A program made the position numbers and the translations under genes. A model generated the notes under the pieces. The model searched no databases, was not told the DNA's origin, and worked only from the letters and a program-made list of their open reading frames with translations. From Spirodela intermedia (taxonomy: Eukaryota; Streptophyta; Magnoliopsida; Alismatales; Araceae), in assembly GCA_902729315.2 (NCBI GenBank), contig LR746269.1, positions 6,832,231-6,896,230 on the forward strand: 64,000 bases of DNA, in the 5' to 3' direction. Below are positions 23,376 to 38,970 of the stretch, piece by piece; position 1 is the stretch's first letter; the number at the start of each line of letters is the position of its first letter.

Positions 23376-24351
23376 ATGGCGGCGCTTCTCCCGCCACTGC
23401 CGACGGGGTTGGAGATCCCGAGACCTCGCTGGCCTCCCCGTCCCAGGCTCCGCGCCACCCCCCGCAAGCCCCGCCGCTTCCAGGCTCTTCCTACGGCGGG
23501 CTACGAAGAAGCCTCTGAGGTACCGACGTTGGGGGGTGTGGGAATGTCTCTGCTCAATGCTGTTCCGTGTCGTAGAAGGCCATTCCGCGAAAATCTGAAT
23601 TTTGAGGGAATTCCGAGCGATGAACCAGTTTGGGAATCCTCTCTCTCCGCTGGCTGACTGGTTGGTCGGTTGTTTATTTATCTCAGCAGGGAGGTTTAGT
23701 AGAAGGGGAGGTGGTGGTAGCCGTTGAGGAGGACGCCGGAGGAGGTGATTTGAAGAAGGCGCTCCGAGGGTACGGTGAAGCTTTGACGAGCGGCGACCGG
23801 TCGATGGTCCGGGAGATGGAGGGCTTTCTCAGGTCGATGGAAGACGAGAAGGAAGTTCTTTCGGGAAGAGCCGCCGCCTTGGCGGGTGAGCTGCGGGAGG
23901 CGCGGGCCACAGCGCGGAGGGTCAGCGCGGAGTTCGAGAGCTTCAGGAGGGAGGTGGAGGAGGAGCGCCTCTCTCTGTCGCGAGACGTGAGGGCGGAGGT
24001 AGCGGAGAGCCTTTTGCCGATATGGGAGAGCTTCGGGATGAGGGCAGGGGACAATCAGGTCGAGGCGAAGACGGCGGGGGAAGAGGAGATCGACCGCAGC
24101 TACCGGAGCATCTACAGACACTTCGGGGAGGTTCTGAGCTCGCTGGGCTTCATAGACCGGGAAGACGACCGTCCCACCACGGTAAGAGATGTATGTAGTT
24201 CCGGTTGGGATCCTCTCACTTCTGCTGGTTGGTTGGCTCTCGCTTGCTCGCTCGCTGATCGAGGAGCTCTCCCCCTATGCGCGCCTTGTAGAACGTGGAG
24301 GCCGGCTTCTTCTCCGTGCTGTGGACGCCCCAGCGGTGGTGGACGAGGTAG
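23376..24351 (+). CDS. GrpE-like protein with probable plastid transit peptide and abnormal short C-terminus
   Basis: Exons 23376-23519, 23690-24181 and 24292-24351 give 231 residues. GrpE proteins are nucleotide-exchange factors for Hsp70/DnaK, here most likely plastid Hsp70 (family knowledge). Seen: a Pro/Arg-rich, acid-poor N-terminus typical of a transit peptide (1-48), a long charged coiled coil (about 70-150), then the GrpE-like ESLLPIWESF block and EEIDRSYRSIYRHFGEVLSS, which align with the dimerisation helices of plastid GrpE. The expected C-terminal beta-domain (the GKPFDP..HEA region) is missing. After the third-exon acceptor the frame runs only 19 codons, into a Trp-rich tail, to TAG 24351. 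In another frame of the same exon a peptide VDAPAVVDEVAA resembles the missing region weakly, which hints at a frameshift. It may be a decaying copy. It converges on ARF1. Confidence 0.6.
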
Positions 24352-24896
24352 CCGCTTTTGCTTCCCCTCTGGGTTTTATTCAGATTTTATTTGATACGAA
24401 TCTGCCGGCTGTCCGTCGGCGCTAACCCCGCGTTATATATGGTTGCTGTGTGGGTAGTAGCTTCATGAGGCGATCGTGAAGAGATCTCTATCATACCGGG
24501 GGGCCAGCGGCGGCGAACAAGGGAAGAAGTAAGTCAGTTTTACCAGAGTTTTGAAGCCCGTCGTCTTCATTTTAGGAGCCCCGGTTATGCCTGATTGTAA
24601 TGACAAAATCAGCCCTCTGACTGAACAACGAGAAATGCGATACTTAAGCGTTGGAATTTTTACGACAAGGTCACCGACAGAACGTTCAGACATCCACAAG
24701 TGCAGCTAACGCACGGCCCACAAGAAGATTTTAAATAACTAGGGACGATTACAAATCCGCAAGGAACACGAGACGGGAAGAAAAATCCAGACCAGTCCAG
24801 AAAAAGATTCAAGAGACGATTTTTTCCGTTTAATAGACGGAACGGCAACCATGTCGGCAGGATGATGCTCAGCTCTTCTGGCACGGGGGAAATTCG
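24352..24896. other. Convergent 3' spacer between GrpE-like gene and ARF1
   Basis: No coding exon is visible. This 545-bp stretch probably contains the 3' untranslated regions of both convergent genes. Confidence 0.5.
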
Positions 24897-28440
<3,544 letters not shown>

Positions 28441-28928
28441 TCGGCCGAAACGGATGCGGGCTACAAGAAAATGGGAGCTAATAATAGGTGCCTGCAAGTC
28501 TCTGCCCTTTAATGGTCAGACTCCTGCGTTCAGGCTACGCAGCACGTGAGTAGGCAAGCTATCTCACGTGACACCGGTTTCAAACGAACAAAATTGTTAT
28601 ACCCAACTTAAACATTAAATTGTATAAATAACCTCATACTGCGCCCCATTTCTTTACGAACTTGCCACGCCTTGATGTAATAAAGGGCACTAAGAACACT
28701 TATATTTTAAATAAGGTTACATAAAAATCTAGGATTCAGAAGAAAAAGGCCACTTAAACGCGGCATCGGGGAGGGCGGGGTGGGCAGGGCATCAGATCCG
28801 GCCTGGTCCACCCCACGTTCGACTAGAAGGTTCTTCTCGAGATTCGTGGATGAGCTATTTATTTATTTATTTAAGCCTAGAAATAAACCAATAAATGATA
28901 ATATATATATATATAATTGTTGTTCTAC

Positions 28929-28966
<38 letters not shown>

Positions 28967-29030
28967 AGTTTCTCCCCCTGTTCTTCCTCCGAGCCGCTGA
29001 ACAATACATGGAGATGAAGACAAGCTCCTC
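28441..29030. other. Spacer upstream of ARF1
   Basis: Mixed-composition promoter-side DNA with a (CT)n microsatellite at about 28930-28962 and a short (TA)n at about 28900. No gene is seen. Composition changes to strongly AT-rich just after this stretch. Confidence 0.5.
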
Positions 29031-29039
29031 GCAGCCTAA

Positions 29040-30180
29040 AGTTTTTATTAGAACATCAATAGATGTTGCCATGTTGCCTTAACATCAAAGATAGATCTTG
29101 AAGCTCACATATTATGACTTTGAGATTCAATACAAGATGAGAGGAGAAAATATAACACTACATGCCTTATTTTATTGACAACAAACTTCAGGTGACAGTA
29201 ACCTCTCACCTATTCCCCCTTGGAACTACATGGTGTTCATCAAGAGGTGGATGCTGACTCTGCCCTAAGCAAGATACGTAGAATGGGATTGATGTTGCCA
29301 ACTTTTTCCTTCATAATAGGGAGAAGCAAAGCATGACATTTCATCTACAAATAGATGACCAAATAGAGAGAGCCAATTGATACTTGAAAACCTTATGTTA
29401 TTTCTCTTTTGACAAATTATGCCACTGGAACAAGTGGCTTATGTGGGTTAAATTGTGGAATCCATTCTCAATTATTTAGGGTTCAATTCACTACCCAGAC
29501 GACATGTTCAACACAATTAAGGAGGATTTCAAGCAAACACAAACTTGCATGAAGTAGCTAGTTGACTAACATTGTTAGGATATTGAATTTGAAGTGAGTG
29601 GCCTTATTTTCTTGAAGTTTTAGTTGTACTGTATGTGGAGCTTAAACACAACATGTTGAAAGAGGAGCAAAAAACTCACCCCATTATTCTTTTGATCCTT
29701 CACAATCTTGTTGTGTATTGTGTTAATGATGTGTCATTTCCATTTCTCATCAATTACTCATATTCATCTTATCTTTCATGTGCCACAACTAAAGTGTATC
29801 TTGGAATCACAACACAATATTCAACCCTTCTTGACAATGTGACCTTTAGTGTGTGGTACAGCCAACTGAGGTCCTTGATGTTAGATAATCACTATGAAAG
29901 TTAGAGGTTTTAATCAATTGATATAACCTACCTTCCTTTGAAACAACATGAGAGTCAATAACCAATTTCTCAAACCTCTTCCTAGAACTACATGTTGGAG
30001 ACAAGGTGTTAAAGATAGTGGAGGGTAATGTTGGATCCACAAGTCATGTTGGGCATGTGGGCTGCACATATTTTTGTAAGAAGAACAGGGGGCTAGATTA
30101 ACTTTGAAAATGCAAGAGCCTCTAAAGGCCCAAATAAGGAGAAATACTAGACTATAATTAGTGGACATTGAAAGGGGGAA
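29040..30180 (+). mobile_element. Degenerate Ty3/gypsy chromovirus fragment: RNase H end, partial integrase, chromodomain
   Basis: Plus-strand reading, with several stops and frameshifts, shows retrotransposon pol domains in the proper order. RNase H C-terminal text YYDFEIQYK is at about 29113-29139. Then come the integrase core tail (IDDQIERAN, resembling the conserved QTDGQTERVN, followed by WNKWLMWVKLW, about 29350-29460) and an integrase C-terminal DIEFEV...LIFLKF block (about 29583-29622). A chromodomain-like stretch (EVLIN.YNLP, then ESITNFSNLF) is at about 29870-29990. The DDE catalytic part of integrase between 29280 and 29330 appears deleted. A purine run near 30168-30180 sits where a polypurine tract would. 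The copy is dead. Domain names rest on recalled family motifs. Confidence 0.75.
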
Positions 30181-30184
30181 TATG

Positions 30185-31340
30185 ATACATTGAAATCATA
30201 TTCACCCTACATGATTTGAAAATGTTTGAATGAATATTTTTTCAAGTTTATGTATAGTTGATGATCCTACAAGATATTGAAACCTAAGGTAAGATATTTT
30301 TGGTGTATTGTCATGCTTGAGCAATAAATTATAATGTTGTCGAAGAATATAAACATACACTTCTAGAGAATACTACAAAAATTGTAGTCATCAAACATTG
30401 AAAGATTGTTAGGATGTTAGAATGATTGAAAAATATTAAGACTCATAATGGCATTTGTGTGGTCAGAATGTCATCTTTGAAACATCTTCAACTTAGATTC
30501 TAACATGGTGATAACCATATTAAAGGTCCAGTTTTGAGAAGATATTGACTCTATTCAACTTATTCAAAAACTCTTGGTCTATGAGGATAAAAAATAATCC
30601 AAAATAGTGACCTTGTTGAGTTAGTAGTAATCCATATATAATTACCATGAATCATTCTTCTTTCTGAGGAAAATGAGCTAGTTGAATGATTCCTACTTTT
30701 AATATTTCTTAGAATAATTATTTTATTTTATTTTTTAGAAATAAAGATATTTTAAATGATTATACATTGACATACTTTGTACTATGATTTAAGGATATCA
30801 AATGATCCATCTCCCTATTAATAGGGAGTCCCATAACCTCATTTGAATGTTGAAAAATTATATTATTAACAATGTTTCGAGATGAGTTGAATTCTTGTAG
30901 GTTATCTACTATGACAATTGATATAGTTTGAAATAAATATTCTCTTACTTTGATGTTTTGATAATGACTTTAAGAAAATAGCTGATGAGCATTTATGTAG
31001 TTCTATTTTGAAGTTAATTTGCATTATGCCCATTTTGAAGGAGAGTATTTATTTTTTGAAATATATCTCAATTGGCTTTAGTGGCTTCTTCCATAGTCCC
31101 AAACTATGTCAATAGTGACAAAGAAAAAAATCATAAATTTTTTGTTAATCTTAAGCATTAATAGCTCAATCATGACTCCATAATATATCTATTAATTTAG
31201 ATTTTTTTTTTAATATGGTGATCATCTAAAATTAGTGGTAGGTTCTATTGATTGAGATTATTAACTCCTACATGAGGTTGTATGTTAAAGTTGTGAGATG
31301 ATGCCTCACTATCGATGAGAATCATTTGCACTTGATCAAC
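30185..31340 (-). mobile_element. Degenerate Ty3/gypsy fragment in opposite orientation: protease and reverse transcriptase
   Basis: On the minus strand, a retropepsin-like LIDSEASSHNF lies at about 31320-31288. Reverse-transcriptase text NIFSKLDL, followed by YGYHHVRI, is at about 30555-30500. The degenerate catalytic block FFDNIIIYC, where the family has two Asp, is at about 30352-30320, and a thumb-like QLYINLKKYSFKH is at about 30265-30225. Multiple stops and frameshifts show it is long dead, and the second catalytic Asp of the RT box is replaced. The domains are those missing from the neighbouring plus-strand fragment. Confidence 0.75.
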
Positions 31341-34300
31341 AATGTCCCTAAAACTTGAGTGACTTCATTAATAAATCATCTATGATAGAGTAGAGATAAA
31401 TTTCAAAGTCGATTATAATCTCTTCTTCTATTATATTATGAGTAAATCTTTGATGAGATATAGATGGATGTCATCTTCTTATAATGGTGATGATATGTAA
31501 TTATTTATAGTAGTGATGTCCATCTATTTTTTGTTGTATTTTAAGTGAGCAAAGTCTTTATACACAATATGTTTGAATTTTCATCAAGGTGATATTGTGC
31601 CACTAAGTCTTCTCCACATTGGTTGATGTCGTGAAATTAAAGATAAATGTTGTCTTCAATTCCATCAATGTCTCATCATGATAAAATGATAATTTTGACT
31701 ATTTTCTTCTTCACAAAGAATAATATAAAGTGGTTGGAAGAGGTTTTCAATAATTTTCAACTTTTCAAATAATTCACATAATAACCTTTAAGCCCTCCCA
31801 ATAGGTTTCAAGAGAATAATATTACTTGAATATCTATTGGTAAATGTGTGATGAATGTGGTTGATAAGATATGTTCTCATATGTGCCTCAAAATAACGAA
31901 CATGAACTCAAATTACTCATGATATTTTGTGATTGTTCCTTATTAATGAAGCTCTAATTTTTTTTGATATAGTAAATCTGAAATTAAATTATTTAATTAC
32001 TATTGTCATATATGCTCTAAATTTTGAAATAACTTGTCACATATGTCCATTGAAATAATGTGAGAGACTTACAATCTAGGTTAAGACTTATTGTGGAAAA
32101 TTTATCTTCCACTTTGTATATGAAGAATAATTGTTAGTTGAGGGTTGACTGTAATTTATTTAATTGTGTGAGAGATGTTTTGAGAGATATTAACTCAATC
32201 ATCAAAGATCTATAGATCACCAAAGTCAATATGGGGTTGGATTGTTGTGCTTATGTCAACTATACTCAAAGGTCCAAAGTACGAATGATGTCATCAATTT
32301 GATGACTTGTCATTATTACCTTATTTTGATCATCAATGACATTAATTTGTTGGGCAGTGATGTTTAATTGAATATCGAGTAGTCCTTAATAAACTTCTAA
32401 TTGATTTTTATTATGACATTAAGGGTCTATAGACTTATCAAAAAAAAATTTACACAAAAATAGACTAGTAAGATTAATTTCTTATGAGAGAGACGAAAGA
32501 GAGTAGAAATACTAAAGAGAGAGAGATAGAAGATATGAAGAAGAAATAGTTGTCTCCAAGCTCATTAATTTAAGATTTTTATGTTCAACTATTCTTATCT
32601 AGACAACTCTTGTCTACTTACTCCTTTGGGATACATATTTATAGATCTTTGTGAGAGTTTAAATAACTCCATTTTCTCATATTTTGATGGGTAATGTATT
32701 TTATTGTTTGTCTTTTAACTTTTTCAAATGTTGATTCAAACCTCTTATGATGTGGAAAGAGATGGAGGAAAGTATCTCACCAAAGCTACCCATAAAGATC
32801 ATTTAGATCATCTATTTAAAGGTTCATGTGTATCCATTGGTAGTCTTCACTTAAAAATTTATTTTTCTTCTCCACTATGAAGATTTATATATCTTAAGAT
32901 TTATTAAGTTTTCGATATCATGTGTTATCGTCAAGAGTTTTGTACAGCAAGGAAGATCCAATACGTGATTATTGTTGATATCCAGAATTTAAATATACTT
33001 CAACATTCAAAATATCATTTAATAAATAAATAAATAATTTAAATTTTAGTTTGTTCCTCACAATGAATATTCATAAAACTATTGAATTGTATGATATTTC
33101 ACATGATGTAATTACTTCTAATGTGTAGTTAATTACTATGATATAGTAATGATTTTTTAGAGATTATACACTTGCCCAAGTCTTTTGTCTTATAAAATTT
33201 ATTTTTTCAAACTTATAGAATTCAAATTTAGATCATATTCAATACTATGTACCTATCATTGGCATCCTTGCAATCATGCACATTCTTTGGTTATAACCTT
33301 CGACTTATATTTGAATTTGAAGTGATAAACTAAGACTTATATTGAATCCTAATTTGTGGAAGAATGGCCACATAGAAGGTGCTCGACTTGACTCCAAGCC
33401 AACTTGAAGGAAAAGAGTTAGAACCTAATTGGTTGGGTGACAAGAGGGGAGTTAGGGAAGTACCATGATTTATTTGAAGTGGATCTCATCAAGGACATAG
33501 GTCATGTCATGTAGGTGGCAAATAGATCTTGCAACATCTCAAGATAATACCAAGACTAAACCAACATAGATCATATCAATAACACAGTTATATTAGATCT
33601 ATATGTTAGATTGACTAATAACAATCAATCTAATATTAGTTAAGAATAATTTGTCTAAAGCTGAATAAGAGTGGCTCTATAAATAACCAAACAGTCATGC
33701 AATAGAAGGAGTAAAAAATCTGAGTGAACTTTGAGAGGAGTTAGAGATTAATCATCTTGCATCAGCCACACAAGACCTAGGAGGTTATGATGCCTTTTTA
33801 TTTTATCTCTTTGTTCAACCTCAAAAGAATATGTGGTGTAATTATGCTTTAATTGAGTAATGCATTCATTTGATAAAATATTAGTTGTTCTTAGTGTGTG
33901 TCCTACTAGTGAGGTTCTCAATAGTTTGTATGAATTTTATTAAAAAAAATAACAAGCACACCTTACGAAACTTTGTTGTTGTCATCTATTACATCTCATG
34001 CCTCAATGTATGCACTATTCACCTATGCATAATGCCTCATTGTGATGTTTCATATCAATATTGTGTCATAGCATTTTGTTTTGTGCCAATGGACTCTAAG
34101 GTATATATAATATTTATGCAAGTCTAGTTTGTATTATACACACTCATATGTAAACTTAGTTTTAATTTTGTATCGACGTGTGCCTACACAACCTCATGAT
34201 AGTGATGAGATTTTATATATAAAACTTTATTTCTTAATATAATTGATATCAAATATTTATTACACAACAATTCTAATACCTTAGTAGAGGGTGAGTATCA

Positions 34301-35620
34301 AGGAATTGATGGATGAGGTAATTACATTTTTAAAGGTTGATATTTTATTCTCATGTTAGTCTTCATTGTCACTTGGCTCAGTAAATGTGACAATTAATCT
34401 ATAATAACCCAATATTAATCCACCTCTTTTTACTTTAATATGACATTTTAACTTTTCATAATACTAAGGGTATGTAATTGATGGTGAATCAAATTTCAAG
34501 AAAGATAAATTTTGAACATTTTTGTTCAACTTCAGCAAATCTTAACATATTAGATGATCAAAATAAATAAAATAATTATTTATTGATATTTATGTAGAGA
34601 AATATGTTCAAAACTTAGTCAACCCAACAAGTTAAAAATACACAAATTGTTGTGTAGTCATCTTGAAAGATTTTTAGTTGATTATATCTTAGTCATTTAA
34701 ATTCCCATTATCAATTTTTTGTACTTTATAAAAGGTTGATTTGAAAAACTTTCAAATACATGTTGATGTTATATCAAATTTGATTCAACTGTGTTGAAAA
34801 ATCATGTCTTTTTTGTTTAGATACATCTATGTCCAAACTTTGTCAATCTTTTAAATGAACACAAAGTTCAATTACATCCACTCAACTCAAGATTTATTTT
34901 AAGTACATCCACAAAAATCAAGAGTATTGATAACAGAAAAAAAAGTTAATGATTTGATGATGAGTATGAGAAAATACTATAAAATCTATCATATAATAGA
35001 GATTGTTGATTTCATGAATTTTAATTGTTGTTATCTAAGAAACTTAGGGTATGAATTACTCAAAAGTGGACATAAGCTAATAAAGGTGTGACTTCTATAA
35101 AAGAATTTGACTATGATTGTTCATTATTGTTTTGACCTTAACTTAGTTGACCCATTGTGTCTAATCAATTAGTAGAGATTAGGAAAAAATGTAAAAAACC
35201 CAAAAAATGTGTATAAATTTTCAAAGAGCATACTCTCCCCTCTATTGATCCCCCCCTTTAACCTACCTTAGGGCCAGCATGAGCATTTTTTTTTAGATGA
35301 GATTTTGGAGCATCAAATGATCATTTACAACAACTATTAACAGCTAGAAATCCAAACATTAGCTATCACATCAATGATTCAAATATACTTGATAAATATT
35401 TATTACTATTGTTAAACCCATAATAATCCTTGCATTTAAATCTGATCTTTTTCGCATGGCACTTGTCTTTGAACTGGATTTTAATAGATGCATGCCTTCA
35501 CTATGATATAAGTTTAGGTCTAAAATTATTTGAACTATTCAGTGTTACATTTTCACTTACTCTTTTCAGGTATGAGACTATTTCTAAACTCGAAATAATA
35601 GTTTACTCTGATTATGATGA
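31341..35620. mobile_element. AT-rich, CpG-poor decayed DNA, probably transposon remains
   Basis: There is no open frame of note, and the DNA is very AT-rich with few CG dinucleotides, in contrast to both flanks. That is the pattern left by long-term deamination of methylated transposons. The part nearest the protease remnant probably includes the gag region and a 5' LTR of that element, but I could not place LTR ends or a primer-binding site with confidence. Confidence 0.45.
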
Positions 35621-35626
35621 CTAATA

Positions 35627-35865
35627 TAGTTATAAAAATATCCTAATAATTAGCAATAATTAACAATGATACTTTCAATAATTAGCATACAGTGGGATGA
35701 TTACAATATCAATCAACTAGCAAAAAACTTTGAACCACATTGACGATTGGTTTAGTCACAAAAATATCTTAATAATTCACTATGATAATTTCAATAATTA
35801 GTGTATGGTGGGCTGATTACTCTATCCAGAAACGGACACAAACTTCAGCCCACATTGGCCTTTTG
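35627..35865 (+). repeat. Diverged ~125-bp tandem duplication at the right edge of the AT-rich block
   Basis: Two adjacent copies start near 35627 and 35754. Both contain TAGT(T/C)A(T/C)AAAAATATC, a TTTCAATAATTAG block, a GTGGG(A/C)TGATTAC block, AAC(T/C)T and C(A/C)CACATTG.C. Similarity is interrupted by small changes. Confidence 0.7.
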
Positions 35866-36231
35866 TCTCGCTGTTACCCACTGCTAGAGAGATGAACTGA
35901 ATTTATTTTTTTATGAGACCTGACAGCTTTGCTGTGAGGTCTACCCCCACCGACGAGTTGACCAATTCAAATCCCAACACCTACACAGGCGTCTGCCATA
36001 ACCATTAAACAGAGCAATCCTCTCACAAGAGAGCAAATGGATTCCATTCTGGTCGCCGACCGAATGACAGAGTTCTTCTTCCGGGGGCGACCCCTCGTGC
36101 CATAGAAGCTGCTTGATAACATAAACATCTTCTTCAGTCCGCACTAACAGGTACCGAGGCTCAGAAGACCCCCACAGGCAGCTGTTCTACTTGGAGCCAT
36201 CTCTCTGTACAAGAGGTATGATGCCCAAAGC

Positions 36232-38584
36232 TCAGAATACTCTGACATCACAAACAATCAGGCAGCCGGATTCTACTCTGTTCCTGAGAGCTGCCTTCTC
36301 CAACAGGAACATCTCTGGTGACACATTCGGGTCGTAGTCGTCTCCACAGAAGCTGGACCTCGAGTTCGAATGATCATCACCTTCTGAATGCAACCCTTTC
36401 CGGAATCTTGTGATGTAGTACTTCAGGTTGTGGGCTCCACCAGATCCTGTGGATCTCCTCGAGAACGAAGATTGGGAGGCTCTGCTCTGAGAAGGATCAC
36501 CCTGCATGAGGATTTCCCAGGTAATTACTGACACACATCTATCAATGTCATAAGCTGAAGTCAAGAGATTGCATTGAGTAGAAGAGGATCTTGCAACAGG
36601 GAAGTCAACGGGCCCAGCCCAGAAAAAATGAAAACTCAGAGTCTTGCTTAGAAGCCTGGAGCCCATTTTCCTTGCAATGTGGAAGCCCATCTCCCCTCCT
36701 CTCCCCCGGACCATTTTCCAGGCTTTTCTCTGGTTCTGGTCACAAAACCCCAAGCTTGGAGAGATTTGGGAGAGAGACAAGGAGGAGGATTGCATTTATT
36801 CCACATTTGACGTCCAAATCAGAAAAATTATGCAAACTTGATGCTGAATAAATCAAAATACAGCTATCAAAGTCATTCATAAGATTATTAAAAAACCATA
36901 CCTCAGGATGACCAATAAGATCTCTCTGAGTGTTTCTAGGGTTGGGGCGGTCGTCATCCCTGGTGAGGTTATCATCAACAGAGCTGAGGACCTGATCTTC
37001 CGGTGAAGAAAAATCAGAAGCGTCGAAGGTGGAAATAGACACGCATTCATCAAAATAGCTCATTGCCTCCTCCGTCAGCTGCCTTGACATCTTTTGCCAC
37101 TCGACGCTTGCCTGAAATGGTAATCTACCCACTAAATTTCTGGGAAAAATAATTCGGAGAAAAATAAATAAATATATAATCTGATCCAGTTCCTGGGCCT
37201 GTGTTTACAGCGACAACATATGGACCGATCTGTCTACCGCTCAAAAGAGGAAAATTTCTGCAGATCCATCAAGTAACATGGCGAACCTGCTGGAGTTCCA
37301 GGGCAAATTCTCTTCTGACATAAGTTGCTGGTTCAGAGAGACTATCAACACCACTGGCTGCCATGGAGGAATCCCTTCTAGCAACAGCAGCCTGGAGAGA
37401 AGGTATTGTACAGAAAAAAATAGGTTATAAGGGCATAATTCTTGAAAGAGTTGGGACTGTCTAATCATCATTGGTCGAACAGCCTATGATCACTCATGCT
37501 TCCCATTGAACCAAGTGCAATCAGAGCTGCGCTCAATGATAAGTGCTTACATTCTCGAGATCACCTCTGATCTCTGAGACGGCCCGTCCGTCATGGATCC
37601 CGTGGCCAGAATCGTTTGACGGGTGCTCGTCCTGAAGGAACGAAGTATTATCAGGTGAGTTCATTTTTCTCAATAATTCGAACCAAGATGCGAGGATGGG
37701 TGGTTGTAGTCACCTCCATCTGCTCAAGCACGGCCCTGATGATCTCCTCCTCTGCCTCCGAGAAGGAACTGATCGAGATCCCATCATCCCAGTTGGAAAC
37801 TTGGAGATTCGACTGAAGAGCCGAGAATAAGTTAATATCCTAAATTAAGCAGTAAATAAATTTGTATAACTTTCATACAAATCAGATGTCTTGTAGTAGA
37901 TAAATTCACCAGCTTTCCTTCCAGATTCTCGCAGGACATTATCCACGGATCCTTCCTTCGTTTGAACTGACTCTCCTGAACGGAACCAGCTCTTCTCCGA
38001 CAATGGAGGTCGCGATCACCGAGCGTCGTGTTCCCCGAGCTGAATCCTTCCTCCTCTTCTTCAAGTTCGCTCTGAAAATTTGTGGGTAAGAAAATAGTCG
38101 GAGAAGAAGTACCACGAACGAAAATCCACGTAAACCATGAGGACGAAATCACCTCCGAATCCTCGAAGCGTCCTCTAGGACCCGAGCGCCGCCTCCGGCC
38201 GGCGTCAACCCTCGACAAGCTCCGACCGCCCCATTCTTTCCGTATGAACGCAGAGCTCCTCGAGGACGACCTCCCTCTTCTGCACTTCGAGCTGCCGCCG
38301 CCATCGTCGTCGTCCCCACTCTCGTCCTCCAAGACAGTCGGAGAAGCGGTGGAGCAGAACAGCGGATTGTCCCTCTTGTTCAGGAACTCCGCCACCGACG
38401 CCTCCCGAGGGCCGGAGTTCCTCGTCTCCGCCGCGCTCACACTACTTGCCCGGCGGCGGCGGAGGCGGGGTATCTTCTCGGTCGGATTCTCCGGCGGGCG
38501 CCGCTGCCCCTCGGAGCGAGCCGCGGTGGGGGCCCCTGCGAAGCTCCCCCTCCTGGAGGTCGATTTGAAGGCCGAGTCCGCCAT
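36232..38584 (-). CDS. Plant protein of unknown function, Ser/Arg/Glu-rich, 7 exons
   Basis: Exons 38584-38153, 38071-37910, 37812-37714, 37631-37551, 37391-37287, 37111-36902 and 36501-36232 all join in phase 0 and give 452 residues. I do not recognise the family. Seen: a GC-rich first exon encoding a basic Arg/Ser head with an acidic patch (about 86-96), an acidic Glu run at the start of exon 2, a predicted helix (SFSEAEEEIIRAVLEQME, 213-230), and a conserved-looking block EWQKMSRQLTEEAMSYFDE, which could be a coiled coil. A compact C-terminus contains NLKYYITRFRKG and PEMFLLEKAALRNRVESG. There is no signal peptide and no membrane segment. The basic head could serve nuclear or microtubule localisation, but that is speculation. 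Exon-bounded phase conservation and complete splice sites argue it is a real gene. It diverges from LARP1 about 1.3 kb away. Confidence 0.75.
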
Positions 38585-38890
38585 TTCCTCGCTGGAGAAG
38601 CAAAACCCAGATGAGGTGGACCTTCTGGTAGAGCTCCGAGTCGCCGGAGATTATCTCCGGGGAGGAAGAAACATGCGAAACGTCGCTGACTGGTTTGCTG
38701 GGCGGGGTGCTCGATACGCCGCGGATTAGGGGATACGAAAATACGGTTTTCGTACGGAATAATATTTTCAAATACCCTACTTACTAGAAATATTGTTGTT
38801 ATACTCTTTCTGTAATTAAGATCGTATTATGTAGTCACGTGACATTTAAATGTGTGTGTGAACGGATATAGTTTTAGCATGGTCGAGTAA

Positions 38891-38970
38891 GGGGATCGGG
38901 CTTAAAACTTATAATTTTGGGCCCAAGAGTCGGCCCGAAAAGGGATCGGGCTTAAAACTTATAATTTTCG
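38891..38970 (+). repeat. 28-bp direct repeat in the divergent spacer
   Basis: The block GGGATCGGGCTTAAAACTTA, continuing into TAATTTT, occurs at 38892 and again at 38942, with a CGGCCCGAAA-containing spacer between. It lies between the unknown 7-exon gene and LARP1. Confidence 0.85.

Noticed and set aside
30168-30190. Polypurine-tract and LTR start of the plus-strand chromovirus
   Set aside because: The purine run and a following TG are suggestive, but the next bases read as reverse transcriptase on the other strand, so no LTR can be claimed.
34230-34262. Possible tRNA-Met primer-binding site (decayed TGGTATCAG) on the minus strand
   Set aside because: Only about nine bases match after allowing two G-to-A changes, and it lies too far from the protease remnant for a normal gag.
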